DNA from: Leptospira levettii
Lineage (GTDB): Bacteria; Spirochaetota; Leptospiria; Leptospirales; Leptospiraceae
DNA: 64,000 nucleotides
Direction of reading: 5' to 3'
Assembly (NCBI RefSeq): GCF_002812085.1
Contig: NZ_NPDM01000003.1
Location: forward strand, 243,978-307,977
Of the stretch, positions 9,092 to 19,804 are shown piece after piece (position 1 is the stretch's first letter; every line of letters starts with the position of its first letter). The translations under genes and the position numbers were made by a program. The notes below the pieces were generated by a model. It had not been told where the DNA came from. It did not search any database and saw only the letters and a program-made list of their open reading frames with translations.

Positions 9092-9552
9092 TCGATTTTT
9101 TACTCAAATCAAAATCCATGAGAGTCCGGGTCGCGGCACTCATCCAAGATCCCAAAGGCAAAATTTTACTCGTCCAACAACAGAAAAAACAATCTGGGTA
9201 TTGGTTACTTCCTGGTGGGGGAATTGAATTTGGTGAATCGGGTGAAGAAGCTCTCAAACGAGAACTAAGAGAAGAACTGTCTCTCGAAGTAAGTCACACT
9301 GAATTTTTATTATTAAATGAATCCATTGATCCCAACAAAAAAAGACACCTGATACAAATTGTATTTTTAACAAAGGTAAAAGAACTTTTGCCAGTACTCA
9401 ATGCGAAAGAAAAAGCAATATCAGGATTTGGTTATTTCACACCAAAAGAAATTCTATCTATGGATTTAAGACCTGATATAAAACATTTCTTTCGGACCAA
9501 AAGCACAAATAAACCTAGATATATTTCAAGCCCATGGGTGAATGAACCATGA
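9088..9552 (+). CDS. Nudix hydrolase family protein
   Basis: 154-residue cytoplasmic Nudix protein. A complete Nudix box, G-x5-E-x7-REL-x-EE, is visible at about residues 44-66 (GGGIEFGESGEEALKRELRE), so metal-dependent cleavage of a nucleoside-diphosphate-linked substrate is expected; the substrate cannot be told. It overlaps rnc and aroB by 4 bp each (ATGA), so the three genes are translationally coupled. The N-terminus continues a short basic stretch before the beta-strand MRVRVAALIQD; an internal ATG at 9118 would also start the fold. Confidence 0.85.
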   Translation: MIDFLLKSKSMRVRVAALIQDPKGKILLVQQQKKQSGYWLLPGGGIEFGESGEEALKRELREELSLEVSHTEFLLLNESIDPNKKRHLIQIVFLTKVKELLPVLNAKEKAISGFGYFTPKEILSMDLRPDIKHFFRTKSTNKPRYISSPWVNEP

Positions 9553-10649
9553 AGTTATCAGAACGAGAAGTCGTCGGTTCAGGATTTGTTTACCCTGTCG
9601 AGTTACATGAAGACTTTGTTGGTCTTTCTGAAAAACTGAACAACCTCAAAAAAATATCACATGTCTTTGTTCTCACAAGCCGTGAAATCGCAGGCATTTA
9701 TGAAAAGTATATCATTAGAGAACTCAAAAACAGTTCTCTTCCATTTTCCTTTATTTACTTAAAGTCAGGTGAAAAAAACAAACACATTGACCGTGTCAAA
9801 AAAGTATACCACCAACTCATTGAAGCTGATGCCGATCGAAATGCGGTGATCATTGCCTTTGGTGGCGGAGTGGTGGGAGATTTTGCTGGTTTTATCGCTG
9901 CTACTTACCAGAGAGGCATTCGGTTCATCCAAGTCCCTACAACCTTACTTGCTTGTGTGGATTCTTCTGTTGGTGGAAAGGTCGCGGTAAATGTTGATTC
10001 AGGCAAAAATATGGTGGGTGCTTTTTACCAACCTCAATTTGTTTTTGCTCCACTCTTTACACTTTCAACCTTACCAAAAAAAGAATGGAGTTGTGGTCTT
10101 GCAGAGGTGGTAAAACATTCTTTTTTGGATGGTGGGAATTTTTTTGAAACAATTTCCAAGTCCAAACGTTCTGATTTTTTTGAAAAGTCAGATATTCTGC
10201 GTTATGCGATCGAAGAATCCGTAAGAGTAAAGTCATCAATTGTTTCCCAAGATGAAAAAGAATCGGGATTACGTGCCGTCCTCAATTTAGGACACACAAC
10301 TGGCCATGCAATTGAATCACTCACACTTTACAAAAAATATTCACATGGAGAAGCAGTTTCTGTAGGTCTTGTGACTGCATTGTTATTATCAAAAGAATTA
10401 GTTGGTTTTTCTGAATCCAACTTCCAAAAAGCCATATCACTCATGTCCCAATTAGAATTACCAACTGTTTTGGAAGAAAAACCGGATTTGGTTTTAAAAC
10501 ACATGGAACATGATAAAAAAAAGGATGGGAATACTTTAAAGTTTGTTCTGTTGGAAGACTTCGGTAAACCAAAGTTTGGTGTTCCGGTCGAAAGAAAACT
10601 AATTCTAGATATATTGAAACGCCACAAAGGAATCAAACTCAATGGGTAG
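9549..10649 (+). CDS. aroB: 3-dehydroquinate synthase
   Basis: Second step of the shikimate pathway, converting DAHP to 3-dehydroquinate with NAD and a divalent metal; 366 residues. The NAD-binding segment IIAFGGGVVGDFAGF, the substrate region VPTTLLACVDSSVGGK and the metal-ligand stretch NLGHTTGHAIE are all present. The start overlaps the Nudix gene by ATGA, and the 3' end overlaps the mscS-like gene by 8 bp. Co-location with rnc is a matter of gene order here, not a known functional link. Confidence 0.95.
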   Translation: MKLSEREVVGSGFVYPVELHEDFVGLSEKLNNLKKISHVFVLTSREIAGIYEKYIIRELKNSSLPFSFIYLKSGEKNKHIDRVKKVYHQLIEADADRNAVIIAFGGGVVGDFAGFIAATYQRGIRFIQVPTTLLACVDSSVGGKVAVNVDSGKNMVGAFYQPQFVFAPLFTLSTLPKKEWSCGLAEVVKHSFLDGGNFFETISKSKRSDFFEKSDILRYAIEESVRVKSSIVSQDEKESGLRAVLNLGHTTGHAIESLTLYKKYSHGEAVSVGLVTALLLSKELVGFSESNFQKAISLMSQLELPTVLEEKPDLVLKHMEHDKKKDGNTLKFVLLEDFGKPKFGVPVERKLILDILKRHKGIKLNG

Positions 10650-11538
10650 TGGAAGTATAAAAGAATTTTATTTAGATCTAAATCCATTAACTCTATTGAG
10701 AAGCAATAATAGAGAATTTGCTGAAACACTCATTTTATTTGCCTATATGGTTGTGTTTGCAGTGATTTGTTACAAAATCACAATGTTCCTTGTCGAGAGA
10801 ATTAAACCTGCTCTCGATCCAGTACATGAATACAATCGTAGAAAAGTAGCTAGGATGGGTTTTTTACTCGTTTTTGCGATAGCCTATTTACCTATCATTT
10901 TTTCGAGTTTATCACTCCTTCCAACAGTACTTGGTCTAGCTGGTGCAGGGATTGTGATCTCACTGAAAGAAGTATGGCTCAACATGGTTGGTTGGTTTAT
11001 GATCATGGGTGCCAATGGATTTAAAGTGGGTGATCGGATCGAAATTGATTCAATCAAGGGTGATGTTGTTAATATTGGATTTTTTAAGTTTACCTTACTT
11101 GAAATTGCACAAGACCCAAGATTTGAACAATCGACAAATCGTCTGATTCATTTCCCAAATTATAATATTGTATTACACCGTTTTTTCATCGTATCCGAAA
11201 CTATGGATTTTGTTTGGGATGAATTTCGTGTATACTTGGAACTTAGATCCAACTGGGAAAAAGCAGAAAAAATTTGTTCTCAAATTTTACATGAAGAGTT
11301 GGTGCTCGCTCCGGAACTAGTAGAATCCAAAATTCGAGAAATGTCAAAAAACTATCTCGTCAGACTTGGCAAAACAACACCGATTGTTTACACATCATTG
11401 GAACCAGAAGGAACCATTTTAATGTGTTTGCGTTATCTTACACCAATTCGTTCCAAACGATTGAATCGAATCTTAATCTCAAAAGAAATCTTAACAAAAT
11501 TTAGAGAAGAAAATGACATCTACATCTACACCCATTAA
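10642..11538 (+). CDS. MscS-family mechanosensitive ion channel
   Basis: 298-residue inner-membrane protein. Two to three hydrophobic segments (about 30-50, 70-90, 95-120) precede the MscS pore-lining and beta-domain pattern: GLAGAGIVISLKEV, then WFMIMGANGFKVGDRIEIDSIKGDVVNIG. The C-terminal part lacks a clear MscS vestibule signature but is of fitting length. The start overlaps the end of aroB by 8 bp, and its end overlaps the MORN gene by 26 bp. Role by family: release of solutes on hypo-osmotic shock. One of probably several MscS paralogues, so no gene symbol is given. Confidence 0.82.
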   Translation: MGSGSIKEFYLDLNPLTLLRSNNREFAETLILFAYMVVFAVICYKITMFLVERIKPALDPVHEYNRRKVARMGFLLVFAIAYLPIIFSSLSLLPTVLGLAGAGIVISLKEVWLNMVGWFMIMGANGFKVGDRIEIDSIKGDVVNIGFFKFTLLEIAQDPRFEQSTNRLIHFPNYNIVLHRFFIVSETMDFVWDEFRVYLELRSNWEKAEKICSQILHEELVLAPELVESKIREMSKNYLVRLGKTTPIVYTSLEPEGTILMCLRYLTPIRSKRLNRILISKEILTKFREENDIYIYTH

Positions 11539-12253
11539 AGACAGTCCTGTTTGGATTTTTATTTCCCTTCTCTTAGTAATTTTCCTTGGTGGATATTTAT
11601 TTGGACCATGCAAAGGAAAAAGTGAAAGACCAAATACAGTTCCAAAAGATGCAAGTTTTGATAAAAAAACAAATCACTACCAAATGATTGGAGAAGGTTA
11701 TTTTCGTGAATGGTATGAAAACGGAAATTTGATAACAATTGTCCCAGTAAATGCACTTGGAAAACCAGAAGGGATTGGTAAAAAATTAAACTATATCGAT
11801 GGAACCACCATTATGGAAGGAAAGATGGTGAATGGAGAGAGAGATGGACTTTGGAAATTCTATTTCTCAGATGGCAAAATTTATATAGAACAAAACTATA
11901 AAGCTGGTTATCGAAAAAAACAACTTTGGATCCAAACTGCTGAAATTGGAAATGAAAACGGAGCTTACTTTCGTTATTACCGCAATGGACGTTTGAATGA
12001 AAAGGGATTTTATGACGGAGGACTTCGAACAGGTGATTGGGTGAGGTATTACCCAGATACAAAAGTAGAAGCTAAGGGCAGTTATTCAGAAGACAAAAAA
12101 ATTGGTGAGTGGTTTTATTATTACCCAACGGGTGTTAAAGAAGCATCCGAAGTGTATTCCGATTCTGGGGAGCTTATTTCACGTAACACGTATTATCCGA
12201 ATGGGAACCCATGGTGTATTGTAAAACAAAACAAAACACCTGAATGTAATTGA
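11513..12253 (+). CDS. Membrane-anchored MORN-repeat protein
   Basis: 246 residues: an N-terminal membrane anchor or uncleaved signal (about 12-30) followed by roughly six repeats of the MORN_2 type, recognisable by YxNGxLxxxGxYxxGxxxGxW. Clear units are EWYENGNL, KFYFSDGK, RYYRNGRLNEKGFYDG, RYYPDTKVEAKGSY and YYYPTGVKEA. These repeats form extended beta-sheets, and many such proteins are exported. Function is unknown. The start overlaps the upstream channel gene by 26 bp. The gene ends 2 bp from the converging membrane-protein gene. Confidence 0.75.
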   Translation: MTSTSTPIKDSPVWIFISLLLVIFLGGYLFGPCKGKSERPNTVPKDASFDKKTNHYQMIGEGYFREWYENGNLITIVPVNALGKPEGIGKKLNYIDGTTIMEGKMVNGERDGLWKFYFSDGKIYIEQNYKAGYRKKQLWIQTAEIGNENGAYFRYYRNGRLNEKGFYDGGLRTGDWVRYYPDTKVEAKGSYSEDKKIGEWFYYYPTGVKEASEVYSDSGELISRNTYYPNGNPWCIVKQNKTPECN

Positions 12254-12255
12254 TT

Positions 12256-13275
12256 TTAAAACTCTGTTGTTTTCCCGAATAATCCTAAATTGTTTTGGAT
12301 GAGATCAATATTAAAGAGTAATAAACTAAACAAAAATGTTACAAACAAAATGATGAGTATCGTTGTGAAGATGGAAAAAAATCCATTTCGTAAAAAACGA
12401 TACTGTAAGTAGGCAAAACTGACAGAAAGGTTTTGCCAATTTTTGTTTTGGGACTCACCACCCACTTTGTTATAATTGAAGATATAAAATACAGACAAGA
12501 GTCCAATTAAAAAGAATATAAAGTAACTAAATTCACTTACATAGTGTTTTTGTAAGAGAAACAGTGGGATATAAATTAAATTCCCAATTAGAATTCCAAT
12601 CAGTATGATCACAAGAACATGGAAAATGGGGACAAAATAGGTTCCCGTTTTGGTTTGGTTAGGAGATCTTCCTTCTTCTTCCAAAGAAGAGGAAAATTGT
12701 AAGGATTGAAATCCTTCATATGGTTCCTTGTCTTTGATGATGGTACGATACGCTAAGATTGTAAAGATATAGGTACAAAGTAGGAAGAGAAAATAAAAAT
12801 AGGAAAAAATATCTTTTTGAACCATTAAGTTCAGTTGGAAAAATATTTTTGGCAATAATACAACGAGTGAAACTGGATACAAAACATGTGCCATTGATTT
12901 GTGAAACCAAACTCGGAACATATAAGTCATTGCAGTTGAAAAGGTTAAAAAAAGATAAAACAATAAAAGGCCAAGTAATAGTTTTTGGCCGATTAGCACT
13001 CGTTTGACATTATCTTTTGTGTCCTCTAAATCTGTATCAATTGGTAATTCTTTTGATTCGATTTCGACTAAAAAAGATTCAAGATAAGAGATTCTCCCGA
13101 TCACACCATTTTCGGCGATAACCTTGGGTTTTATCGTTTCCAAATTGGTTTCCGATGATTCAGAAGAGATAAAATCGGGGAATTGCACTGTATAGTCCAC
13201 AAAAAGCGAATGGAGGACAACCAGTGCGATGAAGAATGGAGATAGAATTGGTAATTTTTTTCTGAATTGGGTCAT
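12256..13275 (-). CDS. Polytopic membrane protein of unknown function
   Basis: 339 residues. An N-terminal hydrophobic segment (about 10-30) is followed by a roughly 65-residue polar loop, then six or more membrane helices with very Phe/Leu-rich composition. I recognise no catalytic or transport motif. The downstream half contains a short polar loop (EEEGRSPNQTKTG). It lies 6 bp behind the tail-anchored protein at 13282-14268 and is probably co-transcribed. No function is proposed. Confidence 0.6.
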   Translation of the reverse strand: MTQFRKKLPILSPFFIALVVLHSLFVDYTVQFPDFISSESSETNLETIKPKVIAENGVIGRISYLESFLVEIESKELPIDTDLEDTKDNVKRVLIGQKLLLGLLLFYLFLTFSTAMTYMFRVWFHKSMAHVLYPVSLVVLLPKIFFQLNLMVQKDIFSYFYFLFLLCTYIFTILAYRTIIKDKEPYEGFQSLQFSSSLEEEGRSPNQTKTGTYFVPIFHVLVIILIGILIGNLIYIPLFLLQKHYVSEFSYFIFFLIGLLSVFYIFNYNKVGGESQNKNWQNLSVSFAYLQYRFLRNGFFSIFTTILIILFVTFLFSLLLFNIDLIQNNLGLFGKTTEF

Positions 13276-13281
13276 TAGAGT

Positions 13282-14268
13282 TTAGAGAATTACAAAAATT
13301 GTCATCATACCGATTGCAAGTACAACAAGCATGATGATATAAGGCATCAAATGGAAACTTTCATCAGCGGCCAAATTAGGATTTTGTTTTGCTTTCGTTA
13401 TTTTGGCTGTTGGAGAGGCAACAGAGTTCATAATATTGGCAGCACCCATATTGCTATCAGTGGTTTTAATTTTTACTGAGTTTTCTTCTTCTATGATTTT
13501 TCCATAGATTTGTTCATTGATTTTGATCACAACTTCCGAAAAGTTTTTGTTATTCGAAATGTTTACAATTTTGGCTGGGATTTGTTTGATCGCACCCGAC
13601 TCTTCTTTGAGTTCCAAAGTATTGATGATGGAATCTGTGATAGAATCTCCAGGCACTAATCGTACATATACATTGTCACCTGCTTTCAGTTCTACGAGAG
13701 GCACACCATTCACTGGTGAGAGTTGGAATTTAAACTGAACAATTTGTTTGTCAGCAGGGATGAGAAATCCAGATGCTTGTGGAACCGGTGTGACGGGAGG
13801 TGCTTCTTTTTTGGCAATTTCCTCTTCGTCCACAGTGGTTTTTGTCATGTCGTTTGGATCAATCAGTTCAAAATGAACTTCCACTTTTGGTTCTGAATTT
13901 CCAGCAGTTCGTTTGTGAATTTCACTGAAAACAAAGTCCAATCGGTCAGTCAAATTGTGATCCATGTAATGGAGGATCTCTTCTAAAAAACTTTCGGAAC
14001 CAAACTTGGTTTTGATGAGTTCCTGTAAGGACTTTGTAATGTTTTTTTGTTGTTCCCCTTTGTAGATCACCCTTTGCATTCGGTTATAGAAGTCTTGGAA
14101 GGTGGACCGAACGGGCAGAAGTGAGAGGGGACTTGTACACGAAACACCCTCAAATTTCACCGATTTGATTTCAACCGGGTCAATGATGGCAGAAACCATG
14201 GTGTACACCATATTGGCTTCGTCTCGAAGATTGACTTTGACAGAATAATAGTTTGGTGTTTCAGGCAT
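13282..14268 (-). CDS. Tail-anchored protein of unknown function
   Basis: About 328 residues. The body is hydrophilic with a Pro-rich linker (APPVTPVPQ) near the middle, and a single hydrophobic helix closes the protein (about the last 20 residues). This suggests a cytoplasmic protein held by its C-terminus in the inner membrane. I see no known catalytic motif. The ATG at 14268 gives MPETPNYYSV; a TTG at 14313 is open but nearly meets the divergent lolC-like start. It probably forms an operon with the following membrane protein. Confidence 0.6.
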   Translation of the reverse strand: MPETPNYYSVKVNLRDEANMVYTMVSAIIDPVEIKSVKFEGVSCTSPLSLLPVRSTFQDFYNRMQRVIYKGEQQKNITKSLQELIKTKFGSESFLEEILHYMDHNLTDRLDFVFSEIHKRTAGNSEPKVEVHFELIDPNDMTKTTVDEEEIAKKEAPPVTPVPQASGFLIPADKQIVQFKFQLSPVNGVPLVELKAGDNVYVRLVPGDSITDSIINTLELKEESGAIKQIPAKIVNISNNKNFSEVVIKINEQIYGKIIEEENSVKIKTTDSNMGAANIMNSVASPTAKITKAKQNPNLAADESFHLMPYIIMLVVLAIGMMTIFVIL

Positions 14269-14328
14269 AAGGTTCTTTTTTGACAGTATCCATCTTTCGA
14301 AGAAAGCTGTCAAAAAGATTAGGTCATC

Positions 14329-15681
14329 ATGGGAATCGTCTCTTTAATCACTATTCGTTACATCCGAGGGTCCCGCGTTTTGGGATTCCTCTCCATTAAA
14401 TCCAGACTATCGTTCATCGTGATGGCAGTGGGAGTGGGGCTTCTTGTTGTCGTTCTTTCCATTTTTAATGGGTTCCAAAAACAAGTGAAAGAATCCCTTT
14501 GGCAAGGTGGTCCACACATCACCATCGAAAATTCCTACGGTTCAGGGGCCATTTATGATTATGAAACAGTCATCAATCATTTGAAATCCGATCCGAAACT
14601 CGCAGAATCCTTTGTTTCTGTGGAAGGGAATATCACAAGCCACGGTCTCATCCAAAGTAATAATAATTTTAACCCGATTATGATCCGTGCGGTTCCCATT
14701 GACTCGATTGAAAAATTAGTAGAAAACGGACTCCCGAACTTCCCTCGCATTTTGCAGTACAACCGTGACGAAATCCCTGCGATCAATACAAAAAAACTCG
14801 TAGTTGTTGGAAAGGAAATGAGTGCCATTTATGGGTACGGGATTGGACGTGAGATCACGATGGCAGTTCCTGGTGGCAGGTTCACGGTCGAACGGGGAGT
14901 ACAAGTGAACGTACAATCCTTTCGATTGGTGGGACTTTTCAAAACTGGTTATTATAATTACGATTCTAAGTTTGTCTTTTTATCTCTCCCCCAGGCCCAA
15001 GAGTTTTTTAAGATGAAAGGTGCTGTGAACCAAATCGCCATTAAGGTTCGTTCTCTGGATGATTTAAAACTCACCAAACATAGAATCTTATCTCGGTTAA
15101 ACGAAGAAAATTGGAACCAAAAAATCCAAGATGATACATCTTGGTCGGTAAGGACCATCGCGGAAGAACAAGAGAACTTCCTTGCTGCCCTCAGGTTGGA
15201 AAAAACCATCATCTCCATCATTGTGTTTCTTTTCATTGTCCTTGCGGCACTTGGAATGGTGGCAACTGTCCACTCTCTCATTCGCGCGAAACGTAGATCC
15301 ATAGGAACCTTAAAAGCACTTGGACTTGCTTCCAATGATATCCTTCTCATTTTCACACTGAATGCAATGATTGTGGGCATCTTGTCTTCGTTAGTGGGAG
15401 GGATGACTGGGATTTTTATTGCGACAAAGTTAGAAGTCATCATCAACGCGATTTCGGAAATCATCAATGGAGTGGGAAGTCTATTAAATCCTGGGGATTG
15501 GGATCCTGTGGAACTGGTTCCAAAAGATATTTATTACTTTGATCACATCCCTGTCGATATTGATATTTCCTTTATCTTTATGGTGACAACGGCTGCTACC
15601 ATTCTCTCAGGCCTTGCTGGGTATTTCCCTGCACGTATGGCTGCAAATCTAAACCCAGTGGATACCATTCGCAATGACTAA
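14329..15681 (+). CDS. Lipoprotein-releasing ABC transporter permease (LolC/LolE family)
   Basis: 450-residue inner-membrane protein of the LolC/E-FtsX fold. One N-terminal membrane helix (about 25-50) is followed by a large periplasmic domain, then three C-terminal helices (about 295-430). The family ending is clear: [19 protein letters not shown]. Together with the next gene (LolD) it would extract outer-membrane lipoproteins from the inner membrane, a heavy duty in a lipoprotein-rich spirochaete. Only one permease gene is present here, so it probably acts as a homodimer or pairs with a subunit encoded elsewhere. It overlaps lolD by 8 bp. Confidence 0.88.
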   Translation: MGIVSLITIRYIRGSRVLGFLSIKSRLSFIVMAVGVGLLVVVLSIFNGFQKQVKESLWQGGPHITIENSYGSGAIYDYETVINHLKSDPKLAESFVSVEGNITSHGLIQSNNNFNPIMIRAVPIDSIEKLVENGLPNFPRILQYNRDEIPAINTKKLVVVGKEMSAIYGYGIGREITMAVPGGRFTVERGVQVNVQSFRLVGLFKTGYYNYDSKFVFLSLPQAQEFFKMKGAVNQIAIKVRSLDDLKLTKHRILSRLNEENWNQKIQDDTSWSVRTIAEEQENFLAALRLEKTIISIIVFLFIVLAALGMVATVHSLIRAKRRSIGTLKALGLASNDILLIFTLNAMIVGILSSLVGGMTGIFIATKLEVIINAISEIINGVGSLLNPGDWDPVELVPKDIYYFDHIPVDIDISFIFMVTTAATILSGLAGYFPARMAANLNPVDTIRND

Positions 15682-16372
15682 TTCTGAAATCAAACCAACT
15701 GTTTCTGTTCGTAAATTAGAAAAGTACTACCAAGTTGTGGACAAAAGATACCATATCATTTCAGGTCTCGACTTTGAAGTGTTACCTGGTGAAATCGTTT
15801 CTGTGGAAGGTGCATCTGGTGTTGGAAAATCCACTCTCCTGAATATCCTCGGCGCCATGGATTCGTTTGACGACGGTGAGGTGGAAGTCTGTGGAGTTTC
15901 ACTAAAAAACCTCAGCGAAAAACAAAGAGAGAGTTTTCGTGCTGAAAAAATCTCGTTTATCTTCCAACAACATTTACTACTTCCCGATTTTACTGCCTTA
16001 GAAAATGTGATGATGCCACTTCTCATTGCTAGGATGAATCCATCACAAGCAAAGGCGGAAGCCATTGAAATTTTAAAAAAAGTAGGTCTTGGTGAACGAA
16101 CCGAAAGTTTTCCTTCCCAACTTTCAGGGGGAGAAAGTGCTCGTGTGGGTGTGGCGCGTGCCCTTGTGGGAAGAAGGCAACTCATCCTTGCAGATGAACC
16201 AACAGGGAACTTAGATCGGGACAATTCACGTCATCTCATGGATCTCATCAAAGATTTACAAAACGAATTTAAGTTTTCTCTCATCCTTGTGACTCATGAC
16301 TTGGAACTTGCTTCCATGGCACATAAGAGGAATCGAATTGTTTCCGGTAAACTATCGCCTGTTAGCCTGTAA
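15674..16372 (+). CDS. lolD: Lipoprotein-releasing ABC transporter ATP-binding protein
   Basis: 232-residue ATPase. Walker A is GASGVGKST, the signature is [15 protein letters not shown], and Walker B is [12 protein letters not shown], followed by the H-loop THDLE. This is the MacB/LolD subfamily. It powers the permease encoded directly upstream (8-bp overlap). Its stop shares one base with the ATG of the guanido-kinase-like gene, so that gene is likely read from the same transcript. Confidence 0.9.
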   Translation: MTNSEIKPTVSVRKLEKYYQVVDKRYHIISGLDFEVLPGEIVSVEGASGVGKSTLLNILGAMDSFDDGEVEVCGVSLKNLSEKQRESFRAEKISFIFQQHLLLPDFTALENVMMPLLIARMNPSQAKAEAIEILKKVGLGERTESFPSQLSGGESARVGVARALVGRRQLILADEPTGNLDRDNSRHLMDLIKDLQNEFKFSLILVTHDLELASMAHKRNRIVSGKLSPVSL

Positions 16373-17166
16373 TGTATTGCCGGATTTGTGGCACAAAGGA
16401 TTCGCAATTTCAAATTTCTGGTAAATATGGGTGTGAACATTGTGTGACAGTGTTTCCTGTTCCCAAACAATCTCGTCGATTGTGGATACCCAATTCTCTT
16501 TTAACAGAAATTGAGGAAATTTTTTCGAATAGCCAATCCAAAATCCAATTCCTGTCGTATCGAACTCGGATCACAAGGAATTTGGCCCATTCTTTGTTTC
16601 CCTTTTATGAACCAAAGGAAATGGAGGCAAGACGCCTGTTAGCCGAGAGTGGGTTTTGGAAAGATCCAAAAGAGGGACCAAACAGTTTTACTGTCTCAAA
16701 AGAAGGAATCAGTCCAATTTACCATTTGTATTTAGGTGCGGAAGACCATGTACGTTTGGAAATCCTTCGCATTTTGGATCTAAACTACGGACAATTGCAA
16801 AACGCCAAGAAAACCTTACAGGCAAGGCTTTCGAAAGAAAAAAGGTCCCTCCTACGTTTGTTCTACAGTCGGAAACATTGGGCTTACCGCCAGGGGATTG
16901 GGTTTATTTCCTCTTGTCCTACCAATTTGGGGAAAGGAAGGAGGGATTCTCTCCTTCTCGGAATCAAAGAGGGAGTGGATCCCAGGTTCTTTTCACTTTT
17001 CGAGAAACTTTCTGAATTTGGTATAGAAATTGCTCCTTCCACCGATCATAGAAGAGAGTCCCTGGGAAACTTCCGCGGACTTGTCGTAAAAATCTCGTGG
17101 AAGAACGCATTCGCGGTCCAAAAACGTCAGTTTTACAAAATTCTTGGTTTACGAGGCTCCCTTTGA
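16372..17166 (+). CDS. Zinc-finger plus McsB-like guanido kinase protein upstream of clpC
   Basis: 264 residues. The N-terminus holds one treble-clef-like Cys set, C3-x2-C6 and C21-x2-C24, like one finger of McsA. From about residue 60 it follows the arginine-kinase fold of McsB: YRTRITRNL (about 63-71, compare SSRIRLARN), AEDHVRLE (123-130, catalytic Glu124) and SCPTNLGKGRR (181-191, catalytic Cys182). It then ends near the HRRESLGNFRG stretch without the C-terminal phospho-arginine-binding part of McsB. It precedes clpC as mcsA-mcsB-clpC do in Firmicutes. Role inferred: arginine-phosphorylation-type adaptor or regulator of ClpC, possibly catalytically reduced. Confidence 0.7.
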   Translation: MYCRICGTKDSQFQISGKYGCEHCVTVFPVPKQSRRLWIPNSLLTEIEEIFSNSQSKIQFLSYRTRITRNLAHSLFPFYEPKEMEARRLLAESGFWKDPKEGPNSFTVSKEGISPIYHLYLGAEDHVRLEILRILDLNYGQLQNAKKTLQARLSKEKRSLLRLFYSRKHWAYRQGIGFISSCPTNLGKGRRDSLLLGIKEGVDPRFFSLFEKLSEFGIEIAPSTDHRRESLGNFRGLVVKISWKNAFAVQKRQFYKILGLRGSL

Positions 17167-17226
17167 ACCAGTACGGTCATGATGGGAACAAGGACGTTCG
17201 TCTAATTACTAAAGGCAGGGTGCGGC

Positions 17227-19779
17227 ATGTTGGAATTCACCAAAAGAGCAAAAAGAGTCATCAACGAAATCGCCCAAGATGAGGCTAAACGTTTAGGTTC
17301 CGATTTTATCGGTCCTGAACACATTCTACTTGGGCTTCTCCGGGAGGAGGACTCTGTCGCGATAAAGATTCTAACGAATCTAAACATCAATTTAAACGAA
17401 CTCCGTAAAGAAGTGGAGAAACGTACCCGTGAGGGTTCGGGTGCTTTGTTACTCGATGTCAGCCAAGGGCAAGACAAGTACCAAAAAATGATCGAAGTTT
17501 CCAAAGAAGAGGCAAAACGCCTCAAACATAATTATGTGGGAACCGAACACATTTTACTCGCATTACTCCGTGATAATAATAACATCGCTGGCGGATCTTT
17601 ATCTTCCTTCAGTGTGAACTATAATGTCATCAAATCGGAAATTTTACGTCTACTCGGAGCACCACCTTCGGGTGCTGTGGGTGGTGGAACAACTGGTTCT
17701 CAAACCACAGGACAAAGCCAAACACAAACGGCAACTCCTAGACAAGAAAAAAGTAAAACTCCGATCCTTGACGAATTTGCGCGTGATCTAACACAACTCG
17801 CTCGTGAAAAAAAATTGGATCCAGTCATCGGAAGGTCAAAAGAGATCGAACGAGTGATTCAAATTTTATCTCGTAAGACAAAAAATAACCCAGTCCTCGT
17901 AGGAGAATCAGGTGTGGGTAAAACTGCAATTGTAGAAGGTCTTGCGCAAGCGGTAGTGGAAAAATTAGTTCCCGATTTACTTTTCGATAAACGAGTGTTA
18001 TCTTTGGATTTGGCAAGCCTTATTGCAGGAACCAAATACCGTGGTGAGTTCGAAGAACGATTGAAAAAGATCATGAAAGAGATCGTCACTTCACAAAACA
18101 TCATCATCTTCATCGATGAGTTACACACTCTCATTGGAGCAGGTGCGGCAGAAGGGGCAGTGGATGCAGCCAACATTTTAAAACCTGCACTCGCTCGTGG
18201 GGAACTACAATGTATTGGTGCCACCACCAATAACGAATACCGTAAGTACATTGAAAAAGATTCTGCTTTGGAAAGAAGATTCCAAATGGTGAAGGTTCTC
18301 GAACCTTCTGTGGATGATGCGGTTCTCATTTTAGATGGATTGAAAAAAGCATACGAAGCTCACCATAAGGTGCGTTATTCGGAAAAAGCAATCGAACAAG
18401 CTGTGAAATTATCTCATCGTTATATCAATGATCGTTTTTTACCAGACAAGGCGATTGATATCATTGATGAAGCGGGAGCGAAGGCACGTCTTGCGAATTG
18501 CCAACGACCCAATGAAATCAAAGAGATTGAAGAAGAGATCAAAGCACTATCTGTCAAAAAAGAAGATCTAGTACGTAGCCAAGAGTATGAAAAGGCCGCA
18601 GCAGTTCGAGATGAAGTGAATCGTAAAAAAAGCCAATTGGAAGAAAAAACCAAACAATGGCAAGAACGTATGGAAGGCTATGCTGTTTCGATCGAAGAAG
18701 AAGACATCCTTTCTGTGGTCAGTTTATGGACAGGGATTCCTTTGAAAAAAATGGAACAGTCCGAAAACACCAAACTTCTCAATTTGGAAGAGGACATCAA
18801 ATCTCGTATTGTTGGCCAAACAGAAGCCATCGAAAAGGTGGCACGAGCTGTCAGACGTTCTCGCACAGGTCTCAAAAGTGAAAAAAGGCCTACGGGTTCT
18901 TTTATTTTCCTTGGACCAACAGGTGTGGGAAAAACAGAACTGGCAAAAGCTCTCGCAGAGCAGTTGTTTGGTTCTGAGGACAATATGCTTCGTATTGATA
19001 TGTCCGAATATATGGAACCTCATGCAGTTTCACGACTCATTGGAGCCCCTCCAGGGTATGTTGGGTATGATGATGGTGGCCAACTCACTGAATTTGTGAG
19101 GAGAAAACCATATAGCCTCGTGTTACTCGATGAGATTGAAAAGGCTCACCATGATTTGTTTAATATCCTACTCCAAATTATGGAAGAGGGAAATTTAACA
19201 GACACCAAAGGTCGTAAGGTCAATTTCCGAGATACCATTATCATCATGACATCTAATATCGCTGCTAAGGAAATTTCCAAAGGTGGACGATTGGGTTTTG
19301 AAGATTTTGCGGAAGAAAGAGAAACTTACAAAGCAGAACAAGCAAGAGAACAATTGAAAAAACATTTTAATCCAGAGTTTCTCAACCGTGTGGATGAAGT
19401 GGTTTATTTTGCTCCTCTCAAAAAAGAAGAAATCGTTAGCATCGTGGATATCATGTTAAAAGATTTTAACAAACGTTTGACGGAGAAAAAGGTTCTTGTG
19501 GAACTCACGTTAGGTGCAAAAGAACATTTTGCCACCATTGGATACGACCAAAACTACGGGGCACGACCTCTCAGACGTGTGTTCCAGAGAGAGTTGGAAG
19601 ATTATATGGCAGTGCAGTCTCTAAAAGGGGTATATGACAACCCTACCAAAATTTTGGTAGATTTGGCAGATGGAAAACTCGTGTATTCCGAAACTCCTTG
19701 GTCCGACTACAAAGAAGTACCGAAAAAAGACGACGGTTCTTCTCCAAACACTGAGGAAAAAGACTTAGCTCTCGTATAG
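17227..19779 (+). CDS. clpC: ATP-dependent Clp protease ATP-binding subunit ClpC
   Basis: 850-residue Hsp100 unfoldase. Two Clp-N repeats (about 1-140) carry the [10 protein letters not shown] and [10 protein letters not shown] motifs. A Thr/Gln-rich linker follows, then AAA-1 (Walker A GESGVGKT, Walker [11 protein letters not shown]). A UVR-type coiled-coil insert lies at about 430-470 ([16 protein letters not shown]), and AAA-2 has Walker A GPTGVGKT and Walker [12 protein letters not shown]. The C-terminus has the arginine-finger GARPLRR region. The UVR insert marks ClpC rather than ClpA or ClpB. It works with ClpP, not seen here. The preceding McsB-like gene suggests an adaptor relation. 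Confidence 0.96.
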   Translation: MLEFTKRAKRVINEIAQDEAKRLGSDFIGPEHILLGLLREEDSVAIKILTNLNINLNELRKEVEKRTREGSGALLLDVSQGQDKYQKMIEVSKEEAKRLKHNYVGTEHILLALLRDNNNIAGGSLSSFSVNYNVIKSEILRLLGAPPSGAVGGGTTGSQTTGQSQTQTATPRQEKSKTPILDEFARDLTQLAREKKLDPVIGRSKEIERVIQILSRKTKNNPVLVGESGVGKTAIVEGLAQAVVEKLVPDLLFDKRVLSLDLASLIAGTKYRGEFEERLKKIMKEIVTSQNIIIFIDELHTLIGAGAAEGAVDAANILKPALARGELQCIGATTNNEYRKYIEKDSALERRFQMVKVLEPSVDDAVLILDGLKKAYEAHHKVRYSEKAIEQAVKLSHRYINDRFLPDKAIDIIDEAGAKARLANCQRPNEIKEIEEEIKALSVKKEDLVRSQEYEKAAAVRDEVNRKKSQLEEKTKQWQERMEGYAVSIEEEDILSVVSLWTGIPLKKMEQSENTKLLNLEEDIKSRIVGQTEAIEKVARAVRRSRTGLKSEKRPTGSFIFLGPTGVGKTELAKALAEQLFGSEDNMLRIDMSEYMEPHAVSRLIGAPPGYVGYDDGGQLTEFVRRKPYSLVLLDEIEKAHHDLFNILLQIMEEGNLTDTKGRKVNFRDTIIIMTSNIAAKEISKGGRLGFEDFAEERETYKAEQAREQLKKHFNPEFLNRVDEVVYFAPLKKEEIVSIVDIMLKDFNKRLTEKKVLVELTLGAKEHFATIGYDQNYGARPLRRVFQRELEDYMAVQSLKGVYDNPTKILVDLADGKLVYSETPWSDYKEVPKKDDGSSPNTEEKDLALV

Positions 19780-19804
19780 AGAGTGAGAAGGAAGGCGAAA
19801 GGAA

